Assembly: GCA_012934845.2 (NCBI GenBank)
Contig: WNNJ02003691.1
Span: 1 to 64,000 of the forward strand
DNA: 64,000 bases
Source: Pomphorhynchus laevis
Lineage: Eukaryota > Acanthocephala > Palaeacanthocephala > Echinorhynchida > Pomphorhynchidae
Reading direction: 5' to 3'
Position numbers and translations under genes: made by a program
The notes under the pieces: generated by a model
The model's input: only the letters and a program-made list of their open reading frames with translations
Database searches by the model: none
Told to the model about the DNA's origin: nothing
Shown: in pieces, positions 49,188 through 61,399 of the stretch
Layout: every line of letters begins with the position of its first letter
Numbering within the stretch: position 1 is the stretch's first letter

Positions 49188-49850
49188 ATCTCCCTTAATA
49201 CTGAGAACTAACAGTTGCATTCACTACGATATTTTTGTCATATGCTTGGACGCGAATAATTGTCGACTATAACAATCGACACTTTACAATGAACTATACA
49301 TCTGTCAAAGGCTAAATATTAGCATTCCGTATATAATAGAAATCTACAAAGGCTCTATTGACAATCAATGTTGTGTGACGGTGTCGATAAGTGCAGTTTC
49401 GCTGCTGCCCTCAACTACAATCAAAATTTTAAGTAGTCATGAAATAATTAGCGGGACTATACATCCCTCGACATAATCGTTTCGTCTTTCCCGTTTCCCA
49501 ACTGTTCATAGCAAATTCAGGCGAAATGACACACTTTCTCACATCGGAAAAATTTTATACGTTTCGCATTGGCGATGTTGGATCGTCAAAGAATATCGGG
49601 AACAGGAGATAGCCATACAAACAAAACCACTCCGTTGATTCCAATGATGGATTATACAATGGACAAAAAGGCGGAAGAGAGTCATCACGGAACCTGTTAT
49701 CTTACAGTAGCAATTTTTGATCATTATATGACATCGGTAATAGAGGATAGCCAAACAAACAAAATCAAGACAATAAAAATGACAAGCAATAAATTTACGA
49801 TAAATAAATTGGGAGGCATGAACAATGGTCAAATCACCACTGATCAGTGG
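49188..49850. other. Unassigned stretch
   Basis: A 198-codon plus-strand frame (49569-50165) starts here. Its N-terminal half carries an imprecise internal repeat (GDSHTNKT / EDSQTNKI) and no known domain. DNA at 49640-49690 resembles the end of the intronic repeat units at 38090-38130. Confidence 0.4.
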
Positions 49851-52545
49851 AGTTTTTACCACCGACAGGAGGAGGGAAGTTGTGCGGAGACAGCGAAAGA
49901 GGAATCAACATCCGAAGCAGACAAGCCTTCATGTATAAACTTGGAATGTCATTACGCTTATGTGGAAGGAACCAGAATTAGTTGGAGATATGATTTGCTT
50001 TGGTCTAGTCCGAGTGACTTATCCTCACTATCCTGGAACTGGAACTCAACTTTTAGATCTGGGTTGGACCTTGAACTATTCGGGAGTTACCAACTGAAAA
50101 CAACGGTAGAAGGGTGCAGGAATACTTACAAGTCCCCGATTGTAGTTCGTGGTGAAGAGGTTTAACCAGTGAACGAAAAGCTGGCATCTTTGATGCTTCT
50201 AGTCAAAGATAGAAAGGGGATAACTGTTGTATGTGCGTATGCATCCAACATTATCTCGAAATACGCAGTCTTCGTTTATAAGATCTTCAGGCTCTTCTCG
50301 CTAGTATTCCTGTAGGAGATTCATTCGTTATATTGGGTGACTTCAACGCTCAGAGTGGTAGCGACAGTTGCACTTGGAAGGGAGTGTTAGAGAAGAGCGA
50401 ACTCTCCGATCTGAATTAGTGTGGTTTTGAATTATTACACTTTTGTTCTTGTAACAATTTGTGCATAACCAACATTGGAGATCTATAGATGCACATGGCA
50501 TCATGATTATCTTAGTCAAAGATCAATAATCGATTTTGTAATCGTTTCATCTGAACTGCGACGTTATGTTTTGGACACTCATGTTAAGAGAGGGGTTGAG
50601 CTGTCAACCGATCACTACCTTGTAGTTAGCAATCTTCGATTACAGGATCAGACGATGGACAAGCCTGGTAAACTCAAACGTTGTGAGGTCGAGCTAGGAG
50701 CGTCTAGTAGATGATTCTGTCAAAGAACGTTTTTCTGGCTACATCCGGGAAAACTTCTCTCGGTTGCCCGAAGTGGTGAAGAACATTGATCTGGAATCAG
50801 AGATGTTCAGTTCCTCGCTTGTCAAAACAGATGTGAAAAGTTTTCTTGAAGCATCTAGATGCTTGTCGCAGCGGGAATCCTCGAACTGCTTGGTGGACAA
50901 CAATAATTAGAGTTTTCATCCAACAGAAAAAGCTGGCTTATAGGCTAACTTTGTATGATAAATCAATGAGCGATGCAGACAAGTACTAAAGACAAAGAGA
51001 GCATTAGCTCGAGCAGTTACCGAAGCAAAGAAGGCGACTTGGGTGAAGTTTGGAGAGCACTTAGAACTTGATTATAGTCAGCTTAAAAGATGTTCTGGGG
51101 ACGATCATGAACCTTCGTGTTGAATTTCGAAAAATCCTCAAACTGTCTGAAAAGAGAGGGTCTATACTGACTGATATTGAAATTTTTAGTTGTTGGATAG
51201 AGAATTTTAAGAGTATCCTTAATCCGATGGATATGCCTTCTCTTGTAGAAGTATATCCCTTAGAACAAACGGAAAAGCTCATATATTTGGAAGAAATCAT
51301 TGCTGTTCTTAAAAAATTCCGTAATTGCAAGTCTTCTGGAGTAGATGAGATTCGACCTGAAGCTTTAAAGGCTTTTACGTTGTAGGAATGAAGTGGCTAA
51401 CACGAATTTTCAACGTTGCATTGTAATCGGGCAAGGTTCCTCGTGAGTGGCGAAGTGTGGTCCGAGATCCGCGAGAGAGGTTGTTGAAGGTTCTAAGGGA
51501 TTATGGAATATCGCACTATCTTCGGGTAGCTGTGGCTTATCTATATGAACAAAGTATGAGTTGTGTTCGTGTTATATGTAGGAAATCTCAATCATTTCCA
51601 GTAGGCGTTGGGCATCGTCAGGGTTGTCATTTGTCTCCACCATTGTTCCTTGTTTACATGAACAAAATTACAATACGTGCTGCTATGTCGGATGTCGGTA
51701 TTCAAATCGGTTATATTAGGATACTATCTATGTTTTTTGCATATTATGTTGTATCGTTGGCTTCTTGTCCAGAGAACTTACAATGCCTACTAGATCGATT
51801 TACGATGGAATGCCAGGCAGCGGAGATGTTGGTTAGTACCTTGAAGAGTGTCTCTATGTGTTTGTCTCGGTTCTGATGTCAATGTCAACCCGAATTGGGA
51901 AATGTTTCTGCCTGAGAACTTCAAGTATGTTGGGGTATTGTTCTCGAGGGACGGCAGGAACATCAGGAGATTGATAAGCGGATCTGTTTACATAGCTAAC
52001 GCAGCAATGTGTTCTTTGTACAAGTTTGTCGTGGTGAAGCAGGAGTTGAGTTTTCATACAAATCTTTCGGTTTACAGCGCAATCTTCATTCCTATCTTAA
52101 CCTATTATCATGAGCTTTGGGTGATGGCCAAAATGATAAGATTTCGGACACAGGCGAACGAAATGAGGTTCCTTCGCGATGTGGCTGGTATTAGCATGAT
52201 ATATCAGTCTATCCGGGATAGACTCGGAGTAAAGTCGCTGCTTCTCCACATCGAAGAATGTCAGTTTAGGTGGATTAAGCATGTTCTTTGAACGTCTACG
52301 GATCGCCTTCTTCGGATAGTTTACCAGTCAGGACTCTCTGGAAATAGACCTTGATACCGGTGGAGAGATCAAATCTCGAAACTGGCCAAAGAACGTTTTG
52401 GCTGTCTGAAAGAGAACTCTGGTCTGTCGACCATGATCGCGAAGTCTGAAATAGTTGGTTCGTATACTGCCTCCAGACATTGTAAACCAGGGCCAGTGGT
52501 TGACAAAAATATTGTGCTACTTTTATCATTTATTCTTGTCAATAA
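49850..52545 (+). pseudogene. Rex3-like RTE non-LTR retrotransposon, decayed
   Basis: Endonuclease parts: RNTYKSPIVVRGEEV near 50120, LMLLVKDRKGITVVCAYA near 50200, GDFNAQ near 50337, and TWHHDYLSQRSIIDFVIVSS at 50490-50560, then ELSTDHYLVV. The linker follows with GVDEIRPEALKA near 51340. A deletion at about 51465 removes RT motifs 1 to A. RT resumes with VLRDYGISHYLRV, FPVGVGHRQGCHLSPPLF near 51600 (motif B), and FAYY replacing the catalytic FADD near 51738. The thumb is recognisable: KYVGVLFSRDGR, VVVKQELS, YYHELWVM, and FLRDVAGIS. Wording is very close to the Rex3 group of the RTE clade. It cannot be active. Confidence 0.85.
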
Positions 52546-52866
52546 ATTGTTGTTGGATATTAATCATATAATTTCCATATTGCAAGTGTATTCGTAAATT
52601 AGTTTCCTCTGTTATTGCACACAAAATCTACAGTCATTTACGAATTAATATTTCATATGCTCATTTCGTATGCAAGCGCTTCAACATGGAAGTTGTAATA
52701 TTTAACCATCCTAGTACCGTCCTCAAATCAGTCATCACCATCACGTCGTGTAATTCCCATTTCAATGCCACATTTATTCTGTTTTATACAACCTCAAGTT
52801 TCACAACATTGATGTTCAAGTCAACTGTTTTTCCCGAGCAACGCCACATCTTCTACTATGAAGTCA

Positions 52867-54110
52867 TTAATCTTGAAGCAAACGCCCATTGCGTTTGCTT
52901 CGATTACTTTCGTCACACCAAACCACTCCAAAATTTGTGTTTGTTAATGTCCAGATATTTCGTATCGGATCTTCGTTAGTCACTTTTTGAATGATTCGGT
53001 GTAAGTATGTTCGAGTCGCGTCTCTAGTATTGTAATTCCATGCACTACTCATCGCCATGAGCTTAACCAAACTGCAAGCGACTGGTAGCCACCTCACAAC
53101 GGGATAATGTCCATTTAGTTTTCCATATGACGTGAGTAGCTGGCGTTTGGTCATTGGTAAGTCAGGATCGATATTCACGGTAGTCGGTGATGCTCTATTA
53201 CATTCTAGTTGATTGTTGCTGTTTTTGAATATTGACGTACTCAAAACGCGAATTCCCTCAACCAAAACTGAATCGTGTAAGGCAGTACGTTTAAGCCTTG
53301 TAATTAATCAAGTGGAATTTCCAAAGGCTTTCGTCAATAAGGATCTAGAGGAATGCTTTCTTAAAGTCAATGATCTTTGGTAGACCCAAAACGAATCGCC
53401 ATTCACGAATTTTTCTTTACATATCGACATACCGATGCCTATGTGATTATTGATATAAACACTCAATACTCTGTAGTATAGCGCAGGCACCCTTTTCCCT
53501 TGAATGGCTGACTTATTGATAGTAATGGAATAATTCGTGCACTTACATTTTGAGTCCATTCAACAAGAATGCCTTTATCAATTCACTCTTCGATTCCTCT
53601 CAAAATTTTGGGAATAAATCGAAGACGGTCATCAATAAATAATGCGGTATCGAATTTTTTAAGCATAAATGATTAGATATCCACTTACATTTGATAATTC
53701 CCTCCGTACAATCAAATTCTGCCTTAAAATCATTATCATGCAGTTTTATAGTAGGCTGGCCAGAAGTTCGTAGTTGAACTTATTTAAGAATAACTCGGTT
53801 AACGTTCAACTATTGTCTTATAGCAACCCCTGATAGATGCATTTATATCCTTACGGACTATGAGATTTCCCCAGAATACAGCAACACTGTTTAACAACGA
53901 TGTGCCGCTTAGCATCGATTTTCGATAAGTTATCACATGATCCAAGCGTAAATCTTATATGCTGGCCATCCACATACTTTCCGCCGAGCTCTTTTAACAC
54001 ATACATACTAATGATCAAATCGATGCCTGTTATTAGTTTTGGAACAACTATAACCTTCCATTGTAGGCGATTGTACTAAACCTCTAAGTTGATTATCGAA
54101 TAACCTAAGC
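52867..54110 (-). pseudogene. LTR retrotransposon pol relic (protease, RT, RNase H region), minus strand
   Basis: Reading leftward: a retropepsin-like C-terminal part (KLITGIDLIISMYVLKELGG) near 54040. RT fingers near 53700 hold FKAEFDCTEGIIKCKW. An RT palm segment near 53370 has IDFKKAFL and SLWKFHLINY in the next frame, followed by LTRFSFG. Then TKRQLLTSYGKLNGHYPVVRWL (53080-53150) and TNFGVVWCDES near 52910 form the connection and RNase H start. Frameshifts separate all parts, and no LTRs or integrase were found. The order PR-RT-RNase H is that of Gypsy- or BEL-type elements; the family is unresolved. Confidence 0.6.
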
Positions 54111-54760
54111 AGCTAGTAGGTATTCCAGCAAAATAGTGAACTTTTACGGATCCATACCACATCTCGGAAAAAGTTTGTGATGCTATCACCACAAACTGTT
54201 TTCTCCGTTACACTTCTTATTACTGAGTTTATTAAAAGTACCAAAAGAATCAAGGCCAAACCCTTTCCTAAGTCGATTTTTGATGTTTCTGCATTCCTTT
54301 TCATGTAGCCTAGTTAGCTTGTTGAACGATATGAAAATCAAAAAATTAAAATTACACGGATTTTTTGCTCCGAAATTTTCCCAAATTGCGGTCTATTTTA
54401 TACTAGTTCTACGTCACTGGCATCATAGTGCATAGTGTCTAATTATGCAGCGAAAACAATTCAAGGGAAGTCACATTAACAGCCTCACACTGCTACCATT
54501 GTATCAACTGGAAATTAAGCGTTAGTTATACATAGAACTAATTTCTTTCCTATATAAAAAATAAATAAATATTTTAAATGAAATAAAAATTATTCGTCCA
54601 TATAAATTTATAATATATATTTCGGGAGCAGATCATTAATCTGTGAAATGTAAGGATGTTATACCGCTCTATGCTTTAATCCTAATCATGTCTGCAATTA
54701 GTGTACGAATATCGTCACGAACGAGTTGCAAGACAATTCAAACACCAACATCATCATGCG
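54111..54760. other. No clear gene
   Basis: A 63-codon minus-strand frame (54113-54304) with a hydrophobic stretch may be upstream pol/gag sequence of the LTR relic. Nothing else is recognisable. Confidence 0.4.
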
Positions 54761-54763
54761 GCA

Positions 54764-54802
54764 ACGTTAGTACTCAGTGGATCATCCACTGAGTACTAAC
54801 GT
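54764..54802. repeat. Perfect 19-bp-arm hairpin
   Basis: Arms acgttagtactcagtggat and its exact complement meet around a single C (54783). The sequence just to the right (54800-54920) belongs to the repeat family of the SUMO-B intron, so the hairpin sits at the edge of that repeat. Confidence 0.9.
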
Positions 54803-54939
54803 CTGTTCGACATTAGTCGAAAAACGACTAAATAATTGGCCGGCTTGCATCAGCCGTAGAAATAGTTCTTTCATAGACTATCTCAGATCCATCCGAGACT
54901 TCAACGGCGGATTGAACAATGTACGATTTACAATTGACG

Positions 54940-56280
54940 TAAATTTTTAAAACTATAAGATAAAAATTGATATTTTCTATAGAATGAAACTAATTTTTTC
55001 GTTTCTGTAAATTTATAAAACTATAAGAAGAAATAAATAAATATTTATGATGGAATAAAACCTATTTATTCGTTTATATAAATTTATAAATAATAAAAAA
55101 TAAATGGATATATTCAATGAAATAAAACTAATTTCTTCGATTGTGTAAATTTTAAAAAATTTAATAAATAAATGGACACTTTCAAAAGTAATAAAACTAT
55201 TTTATTGTTAATATTAACTGTAAAGTTATAAAACTATAAGAAAAAAAATAAATGATTATTTTTCAATTAAATAAAACTATCTTCTTCTTTCCTGAAAATT
55301 TATAAAATTATAAGAAGAAAGAAATTGATATTTTTAATGGAATGAACTACTTTGTTAGTTCCGTTTAAGTTATAAAACTATAAGAAATAAATGAATATTT
55401 ATGAATAATGAATTATGGAATAAAATTTATTTCCTGGTATTTGTATATTAAAAAATAAGTGGAAACGAATATGTTCAATAGAATAAAACTAAAGTCTACG
55501 TTGCTGTATATTTATTCAACTATAATAAGAAATAAATGTAAATTTTTAAAAAGTAATCTGTAAGTTCATTAAATTTAAATATCTATGAGACTAAATAAAT
55601 CAATAAACGAATATTTTCAATAGAATAAAACTATTTTCTTCATTTCTGTAAATTTTATTAAACTATAAGAAACAAATTGATATTTTCAATAAAACAAAAC
55701 TAACTTTTTTGTTCTTTTTAATTTATAAACCTGTATAAAGAAATAAATGAATATTTTCAATAAAACAAAACTTACTTATTCATACTTGTAAATATATACA
55801 ACTACAAGAATCAATAAATTGATATTTTTAATATCAATTTAATATCAATACAAAGCTATATTTTTGTTCCTGAATATCTTTAAAACAATATGAAATAAAT
55901 GGATATTTCCAACGGAAAAAACTAATTCTTTTGTTTCTGTCAATTTATAAAAATAAAAATTGGATATTTCAATAAAACGAATTTTTTCGTTCTACTAAAT
56001 TTATAAACTTGTAAGAAAAAGTAAATAAATATTTACAATTAAAAAAACTAATTATTGTTAATTAAACAATAATTATTAACTAATAATTATTAACTAATTA
56101 TTGTTAATTAATTATTGTTAATTATTGTTAATTTATAAAAAATTAGAAAAGATGAATGGATATATCAATGAGATAAAACTAATTTTTAAGTTTTTGAAAA
56201 ATATATAAAACAATAAAACAAATATTTTCAATCTAATAATACTAAATTATTAATACTAATTATTCTTACCTGTAAATTTA
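54940..56280 (+). repeat. Degenerate AT-rich tandem repeat, about 70-bp unit, roughly 18-20 units
   Basis: The phrase aataaaactaatttcttcg ... ttataaaactataagaaataaatg recurs near 54981, 55050, 55118, 55188, 55267, 55339, 55413 and 55479 and onward. Copies have diverged. Shorter runs occur at 29580-29890, 30900-31100 and 35390-35490, often next to PLE sequence. Confidence 0.8.
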
Positions 56281-56289
56281 TCAATCCTT

Positions 56290-57640
56290 TTTCTGATATC
56301 TAATTCTTATTCTGATACAACGTCTGTTATTTATTAGTCAATTCATAAAACTGACGTTTATTTTAAATTTTAATTATTTATTTTAACTTGATTTAAATTA
56401 TAAGAAATCTTATAACAATTATTTATTTTATTATTTAATTATTAAATTTTGATTTAGCATTATTATGTTTTGTTTATTTTATAATTATATTAATTACGTA
56501 GACTCAGTTAGATTATTTGTTTATTAAATAATAATTCATTTTTTTTATTTGGACGCAATGGTTCATGAATCATTGATTCCGGTGAACTGTCGAAGCATTA
56601 GGGTGTAGTTCCTTCAATATATTTATTATTAAAATAATAACAATTATAATGGCGCATCAATAATACATAGTTTCAGTATTCCTGACAGAAATTATATTAC
56701 CGGGAGAACAAAGTTCACCGGTCAATAATAACTTGTTAGCAGATAAATAATAAATAATTTTAATATTTTATACAATTTATATTTATATGACGATATCATT
56801 TATAATTGAAAGTTAAAATAAAAGTCAATTTTTATGAATTGACTAATAAGTAATATACGATGTATCAGAATAAGGATAAGAGGTCATCATGAGAAACTTC
56901 CTTATGCTTCAAGCTATTGCAATGTTACATACACTTTTGTAACTTTTTCCTACAGAATCAGATCAGATAACTGAGTCTACTTATTTTATACTATAAATAT
57001 ATTAAAAATAAAGATAAATAATTATGAATAATAAATAATTATAATATTTTATAAAATTTATATTTATGCCACGATATAATTTATAATTGAAAGTTAAAAT
57101 AAGACTCAATTTTTATGAATTGACTAATAAATAACATACGATGTTTTAAAATACGAGAGTACATATCATTTATTTGCATTCTTAAGTTACATGACCTAAT
57201 GTAAAGGAACAAATCATTAATGGAAATGTTAAAACGCGAGAATGGAGGTATGGTCTAAGTTGGTATTAATAAATAATATATAATAAAATAATTATTAATA
57301 AATAATTATTAACATATCATTTATTTGCATTCTTAAGTTACATGATCCAACTTAAAGAAACAAATCACTAATTAATGTTAAAATGCGAGAATGTAGATAT
57401 GATCTAAGTTGGTATTTGCAAACTAGAAATTTTCGTGTTATATTTTAAGTTGGTACTAATAAATAATAAATAATAAAAAAATTATTAATAAATAATGATT
57501 ATAAGTCATCAGGAGAAACTACTATGTTATCATGTTTCAGCTCCTATTCGTCGACTCAACATGTCAGCGGGGTTAAATACATGCTAATGACGTATTTCCT
57601 CGATTAAATTTACAACACTATTCTCATTAATTATATCCAG
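56290..57640. mobile_element. PLE tails and inverted 3' motifs
   Basis: 56290-56520 repeats 33188-33420 (plus). 56820-56900 and 57485-57610 are minus-strand PLE 3' motifs, the second with the catgtt / aacatg-type stem kept. Segments 57165-57270 and 57310-57415 are direct duplicates. No coding frame remains. Confidence 0.65.
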
Positions 57641-57841
57641 TTGAGATCTACTATACAAGATCGTCCTGAAAATATGAGTCCATTTAAATTGTAACGAATT
57701 TGTCAGATTTGCATGGCACACGTGCGTATCAATGAATTAGATCTCGATCAAAAAGTCAATGAACAAAGACCATGTTGAGCACTCAATAAGAATGGCTACC
57801 TTCAACGTGTTAATTGTTACTAATCGCAACTCTCAAAATGT

Positions 57842-58051
57842 TTATTTCATTTGTTGTGAGATTGGCATTATCATTCCCCGATAACTAGTGATATTCTTGT
57901 GTGAGAGTATTTGCGTTTTGATAATATTTACTTTATAATCATATACCGGTTCGTTGTGTATGAGGATGTCGTAAATTCTGACCAAATCTTCGATTATTCC
58001 AACAAAATTTGAGTAATCTGCATACCATTGTTGCAATACGTCCGGATCCAC
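57842..58051 (-). pseudogene. Reverse transcriptase palm fragment
   Basis: Minus-strand 69 codons with QQWYADYSNFVGIIEDL, where the YADD-type catalytic pair has become Asp-Tyr, followed by a thumb-like stretch ending KTQILSHKN. The YADDS-x-x-G-K-I-x-x-L style is unlike the LINE-B, PLE and RTE motifs of this window and may belong with the fragment at 30143-30601. Too short to assign. Confidence 0.5.
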
Positions 58052-58299
58052 TTTACTGATTTTGACAACAAAAGGAATTCAAGCCATAGAAAATGCAATC
58101 ATTGCGAAAAGATCTAATTGTGTGAATCCCTCGCTGGAGATCAAACTGTCAATTAGACATAATTGCGCTGACTGTATATACAAATTCCTTAATACTGTGG
58201 TCATAGTGGGGCATACGTTTTTAAATTTATCCCGCTTTTTAAGATTCAGCTAAAACTGCACAATGTCAGTTCTAGATGCACCCGACACTATTAACAAAT

Positions 58300-58351
58300 A
58301 TCAACACTATTACAAATATTCACTGTCGTGAATATTTGTAATAGTGTTGAT
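58300..58351. repeat. Perfect 24-bp-arm hairpin
   Basis: Arms 58300-58323 and 58328-58351 are exact inverted copies with a TGTC loop. Confidence 0.95.
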
Positions 58352-58359
58352 TATTTGAT

Positions 58360-59317
58360 CTTAGTTTAGTGATAAAAATCGAATTGATCAAGCTTCAAAT
58401 TTGGACACAATAGTTTATGAATCATTGATTCCGATTAGCTGTCGAAGCATTTGTAGTTCCTTTAATATTCTTTCACCTGCTTGCCATATATATTTTAGTA
58501 ATGTGACCTTGTTTCTTCAGAAGACAGATCGCGCAAAATGTATATAAAATATAAAAATATATAAAATTTACATTATAAAAATTAAATTTAAACTATTAAG
58601 TAATTTAACTATTTGTATTAGAATAATACATTTAATATATTTAATAATATATTTGATTATTAAATTAATAATTAATATAACAATTTTTATAGTTAATTAA
58701 TAATAATTAATAATTTATTATTTTATAAATAAAATTCATAATTACCAATTTAATCATTTAATGGTGAATTTATTTATAATAAATAAAGTTTATTAGAATA
58801 TACTATTCAACTTTATGATTTTTAAAGTGACAGAACACAAATATCTACGATTGTTGTTAAAAATATTTTAGACAAAATTTTAAACAGAGTCAAAATTCAA
58901 CATGTCAGGACACAACATGTCAGTGTAAAATTTCATTAAATGATTAAACGGAATAGACGGAATTATTAAAAAATGGTTAAGTAAAATTTCATATCAGTTG
59001 AATCACATTTTATATTCAGATGGGCCGTTTTTCCTTTATATTAAACTATTGCGGTCACATGAAGAATTCAAAAACTGAATAGCATCAATTACATGCATTT
59101 TTTAAGTAAAATGTGAAGGTGGAAGCATTTCTCACGCAATTATTATTTATTTAATAGGAAGTGCATTTTTTCAGACAAAAAATAATAATTTTCATTAAAA
59201 GCTTAACAATATAAACTCTTTTGATATGCCTTCAATCATTATTTAAACTTCATATATAACTTGAAGAAGAGTTCAGTATGATCACAGTTTACCGTTTTGA
59301 CAAAAAAATACTTAGCA
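58360..59317. other. AT-rich stretch, no gene
   Basis: 58400-58480 repeats 56555-56625. The rest is low complexity. A TATA-like word lies at about 59253-59260, about 60 bp before the ferritin-like ATG. Confidence 0.55.
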
Positions 59318-59485
59318 ATGGGGGATCATAAGAAAGAACGAAATGGTGGGTCGACGATTAGCAAGGAACTTGAATCGCTAATCAATAAGCAAATTGTTAA
59401 AGAGTTTGAAGCAGCTCATCAGTACAATCAAATGGTAATCAATTTCTTTATTAGAATGACAACTGAGTTAAATGAATTTAATTAA
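59318..59485 (+). CDS. Possible ferritin first exon (helix A)
   Basis: From ATG 59318 the frame gives a polar N-terminus (MGDHKKERNGG) and then ISKELESLINKQIVKEF followed by EAAHQYNQMVINFF. This fits helix A of ferritin. Aligned with human H-ferritin INLELYASYVYLSM, the ferroxidase residues Glu27 and Tyr34 fall on conserved Glu and Tyr. Identity is otherwise low, and after NFF the frame (IRMTTELNEFN, stop) departs from the family, so an intron or decay begins near there; a GT lies at 59432 within atg-gtaatc. No downstream helices are found within 1 kb. It may be a real exon, a pseudogene, or a coincidental helix. Confidence 0.4.
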   Translation: MGDHKKERNGGSTISKELESLINKQIVKEFEAAHQYNQMVINFFIRMTTELNEFN

Positions 59486-59539
59486 AATGAATTCATTATT
59501 ATTTTTATTTAAAAATAATAATGAATGCATGTTATTGTT

Positions 59540-60860
59540 ATCTTAAACTATACCTATATTATATTGGAATCCAAAATTACATAAAAATCCAATAAAACCT
59601 AGGTTCATATGTAGTGCATTAAATGTACATTAAAACCACTTTCTGTCTATATGAATAAAATACTTAAAGTAATTAAAGCACATTTTAAAAAATATTGCAA
59701 GGTAATCGAAATTAATACTGGTATAAAACACTATTTCAGTATTAATTCTACAAAAGAATTTTTAGAACAGACAAAAGGAATAAATTTTCAAAATATAAAT
59801 ACATACGATTTTAGTACGCTTTATACAAATCTAGATTTAGTAGATATTAAAGAAGCGTTAGTAAAATTAATTAACTTTATATTCAGAAAAAAATATACAT
59901 ATATATGTTATAATAATTATAACGCCTATCTAACAAAAATTAAACCATCAAATAAATATAAATATATGGATAAAATTGAATTAATAGAATCCTTAAATAT
60001 TTTGATAAATCAAAATTATTTAAAAGTAGGGACATCTATATTTAGACAAGTAAAAGGTGTTCCAATGGGTGGTAATAGTAGCCCAATTATAGCTGACTTG
60101 TTTTTAAGCTTTATAGAATATGAATTTGTTAATAACTGTACATAAATATTAATATAAAGAAGGTATATATTTAGATATCAACATTGAATTAATATCAATT
60201 AAAACTACTACTAAAGAATGTGTATATAGATATGAACTTTAAATTAACATTAACTAAAACTACTATTAATTTATATCGTAAAGATGACATTTAAATTTAC
60301 AAGAAAAATATTTTTTCATGAGCATTCATACATACCATGTAATATAGAAGATAAGACATTAAATAATAAAATTTTAAGAATTGCAACAATATGTAATGAT
60401 ATTGGCTTTCTTCAAACTCATTCAAATAATTTAATAGATACATATTTTAAACTAGATCACTATAAAAATAAAATCAAGCAGAAAATAGTAAAATATATAA
60501 ATTAATACAATAATATTAAAAATAAATTTAGTAAAAATAAATTTAATAAAAAATAGATTTTAGTACGCTTTATACAAATCTAGATTTAATAGATATTAAA
60601 GAAGCGTTAGTAAAATTAATTTATCTTATATTCGGAAAAAGATATACATATATATATGTTATAATAACTATAACGAATATCTAACAAAATTAAACCATAA
60701 AGTAAATATATATGGGTAAAATTGAATTAATAGAATCCTCAAATATTTTGATAAACCAAAATTTGAAAATTTTGGTTTAAAAATCAGAAAACTTATATAT
60801 TTGATAAAATTAAAAATAAAATGAAAATTACAAACAATTATAAAAGGAAAGATCAAATTA
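59540..60860 (+). pseudogene. Penelope-like element copy 2, RT fragments
   Basis: 59540-59640 repeats the PLE YWNPKLHKNP region. 59651-60145 is open for 164 codons and includes YDFSTLYTNLD (motif A) and GVPMGGNSSPIIADLFL (motif B), then stops before the catalytic YIDD. 60230-60505 encodes the C-terminal region. 60550-60760 repeats the motif A-B region again, and 60770-60890 repeats the N-terminal part. The scrambled order shows several insertions or rearrangements of one family. Confidence 0.85.
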
Positions 60861-60976
60861 ATAAAGATATGTATACATAACTTACTAAATTAAAGGATAA
60901 CTATATTTTATCTATAACTATATTATAACATTATTATTTTAAAATCAGAAAATATAAAGATATTTCCTGAAAAAAC

Positions 60977-61382
60977 CTGAGATATAAAGATATAAAATTT
61001 TTGAAGAAGCCGCAAGGCGAAACGTAAAATTGAAGAATTAATCTTTGTCTTTTGTTAGTAGACACCAATAATCATATTTCGTATATATCGGTAGATATAT
61101 GAATAAAATTTTATGCAAATTAAATTTCATTTAATTTTCAGTTTTTAAATTGAAATATGTATATTAATATTTATTTGTATATTTCTTTGAATTTTTGATT
61201 GTTTTGCCTGAAGAATGTCGCCAGGAGCGACAGAAAATTTGTAAAATTTTCAAATGAATTTCCTACCTTGCAATTCTTCAACAAATATGAGTGGGAAGTT
61301 TTACCTAAGATATAAACCTAAGATATAAAGATATAAATTTTTTGAAGAAGCCGCAAGGCGAAACGTAAAATTGAAGAATTAA
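60977..61382 (+). repeat. Terminal-repeat-like pair with hammerhead-like hairpins
   Basis: 60977-61042 and 61314-61382 are direct repeats about 340 bp apart, just downstream of PLE sequence. Each carries TTGAAGA, a GCC-GCAA-GGC hairpin, and GAAACGT (61001-61025 and 61342-61366). Between them, 61208-61236 has CTGAAGA, a TGTCGC/GCGACA hairpin and GAAA. Confidence 0.7.
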
Positions 61383-61399
61383 TATTATATAATGTTAAT

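Noticed and set aside
59270-59300. Iron-responsive element upstream of the ferritin-like frame
   Set aside because: A CAGTAT word is present but not CAGTGN, and no flanking stem pairs.
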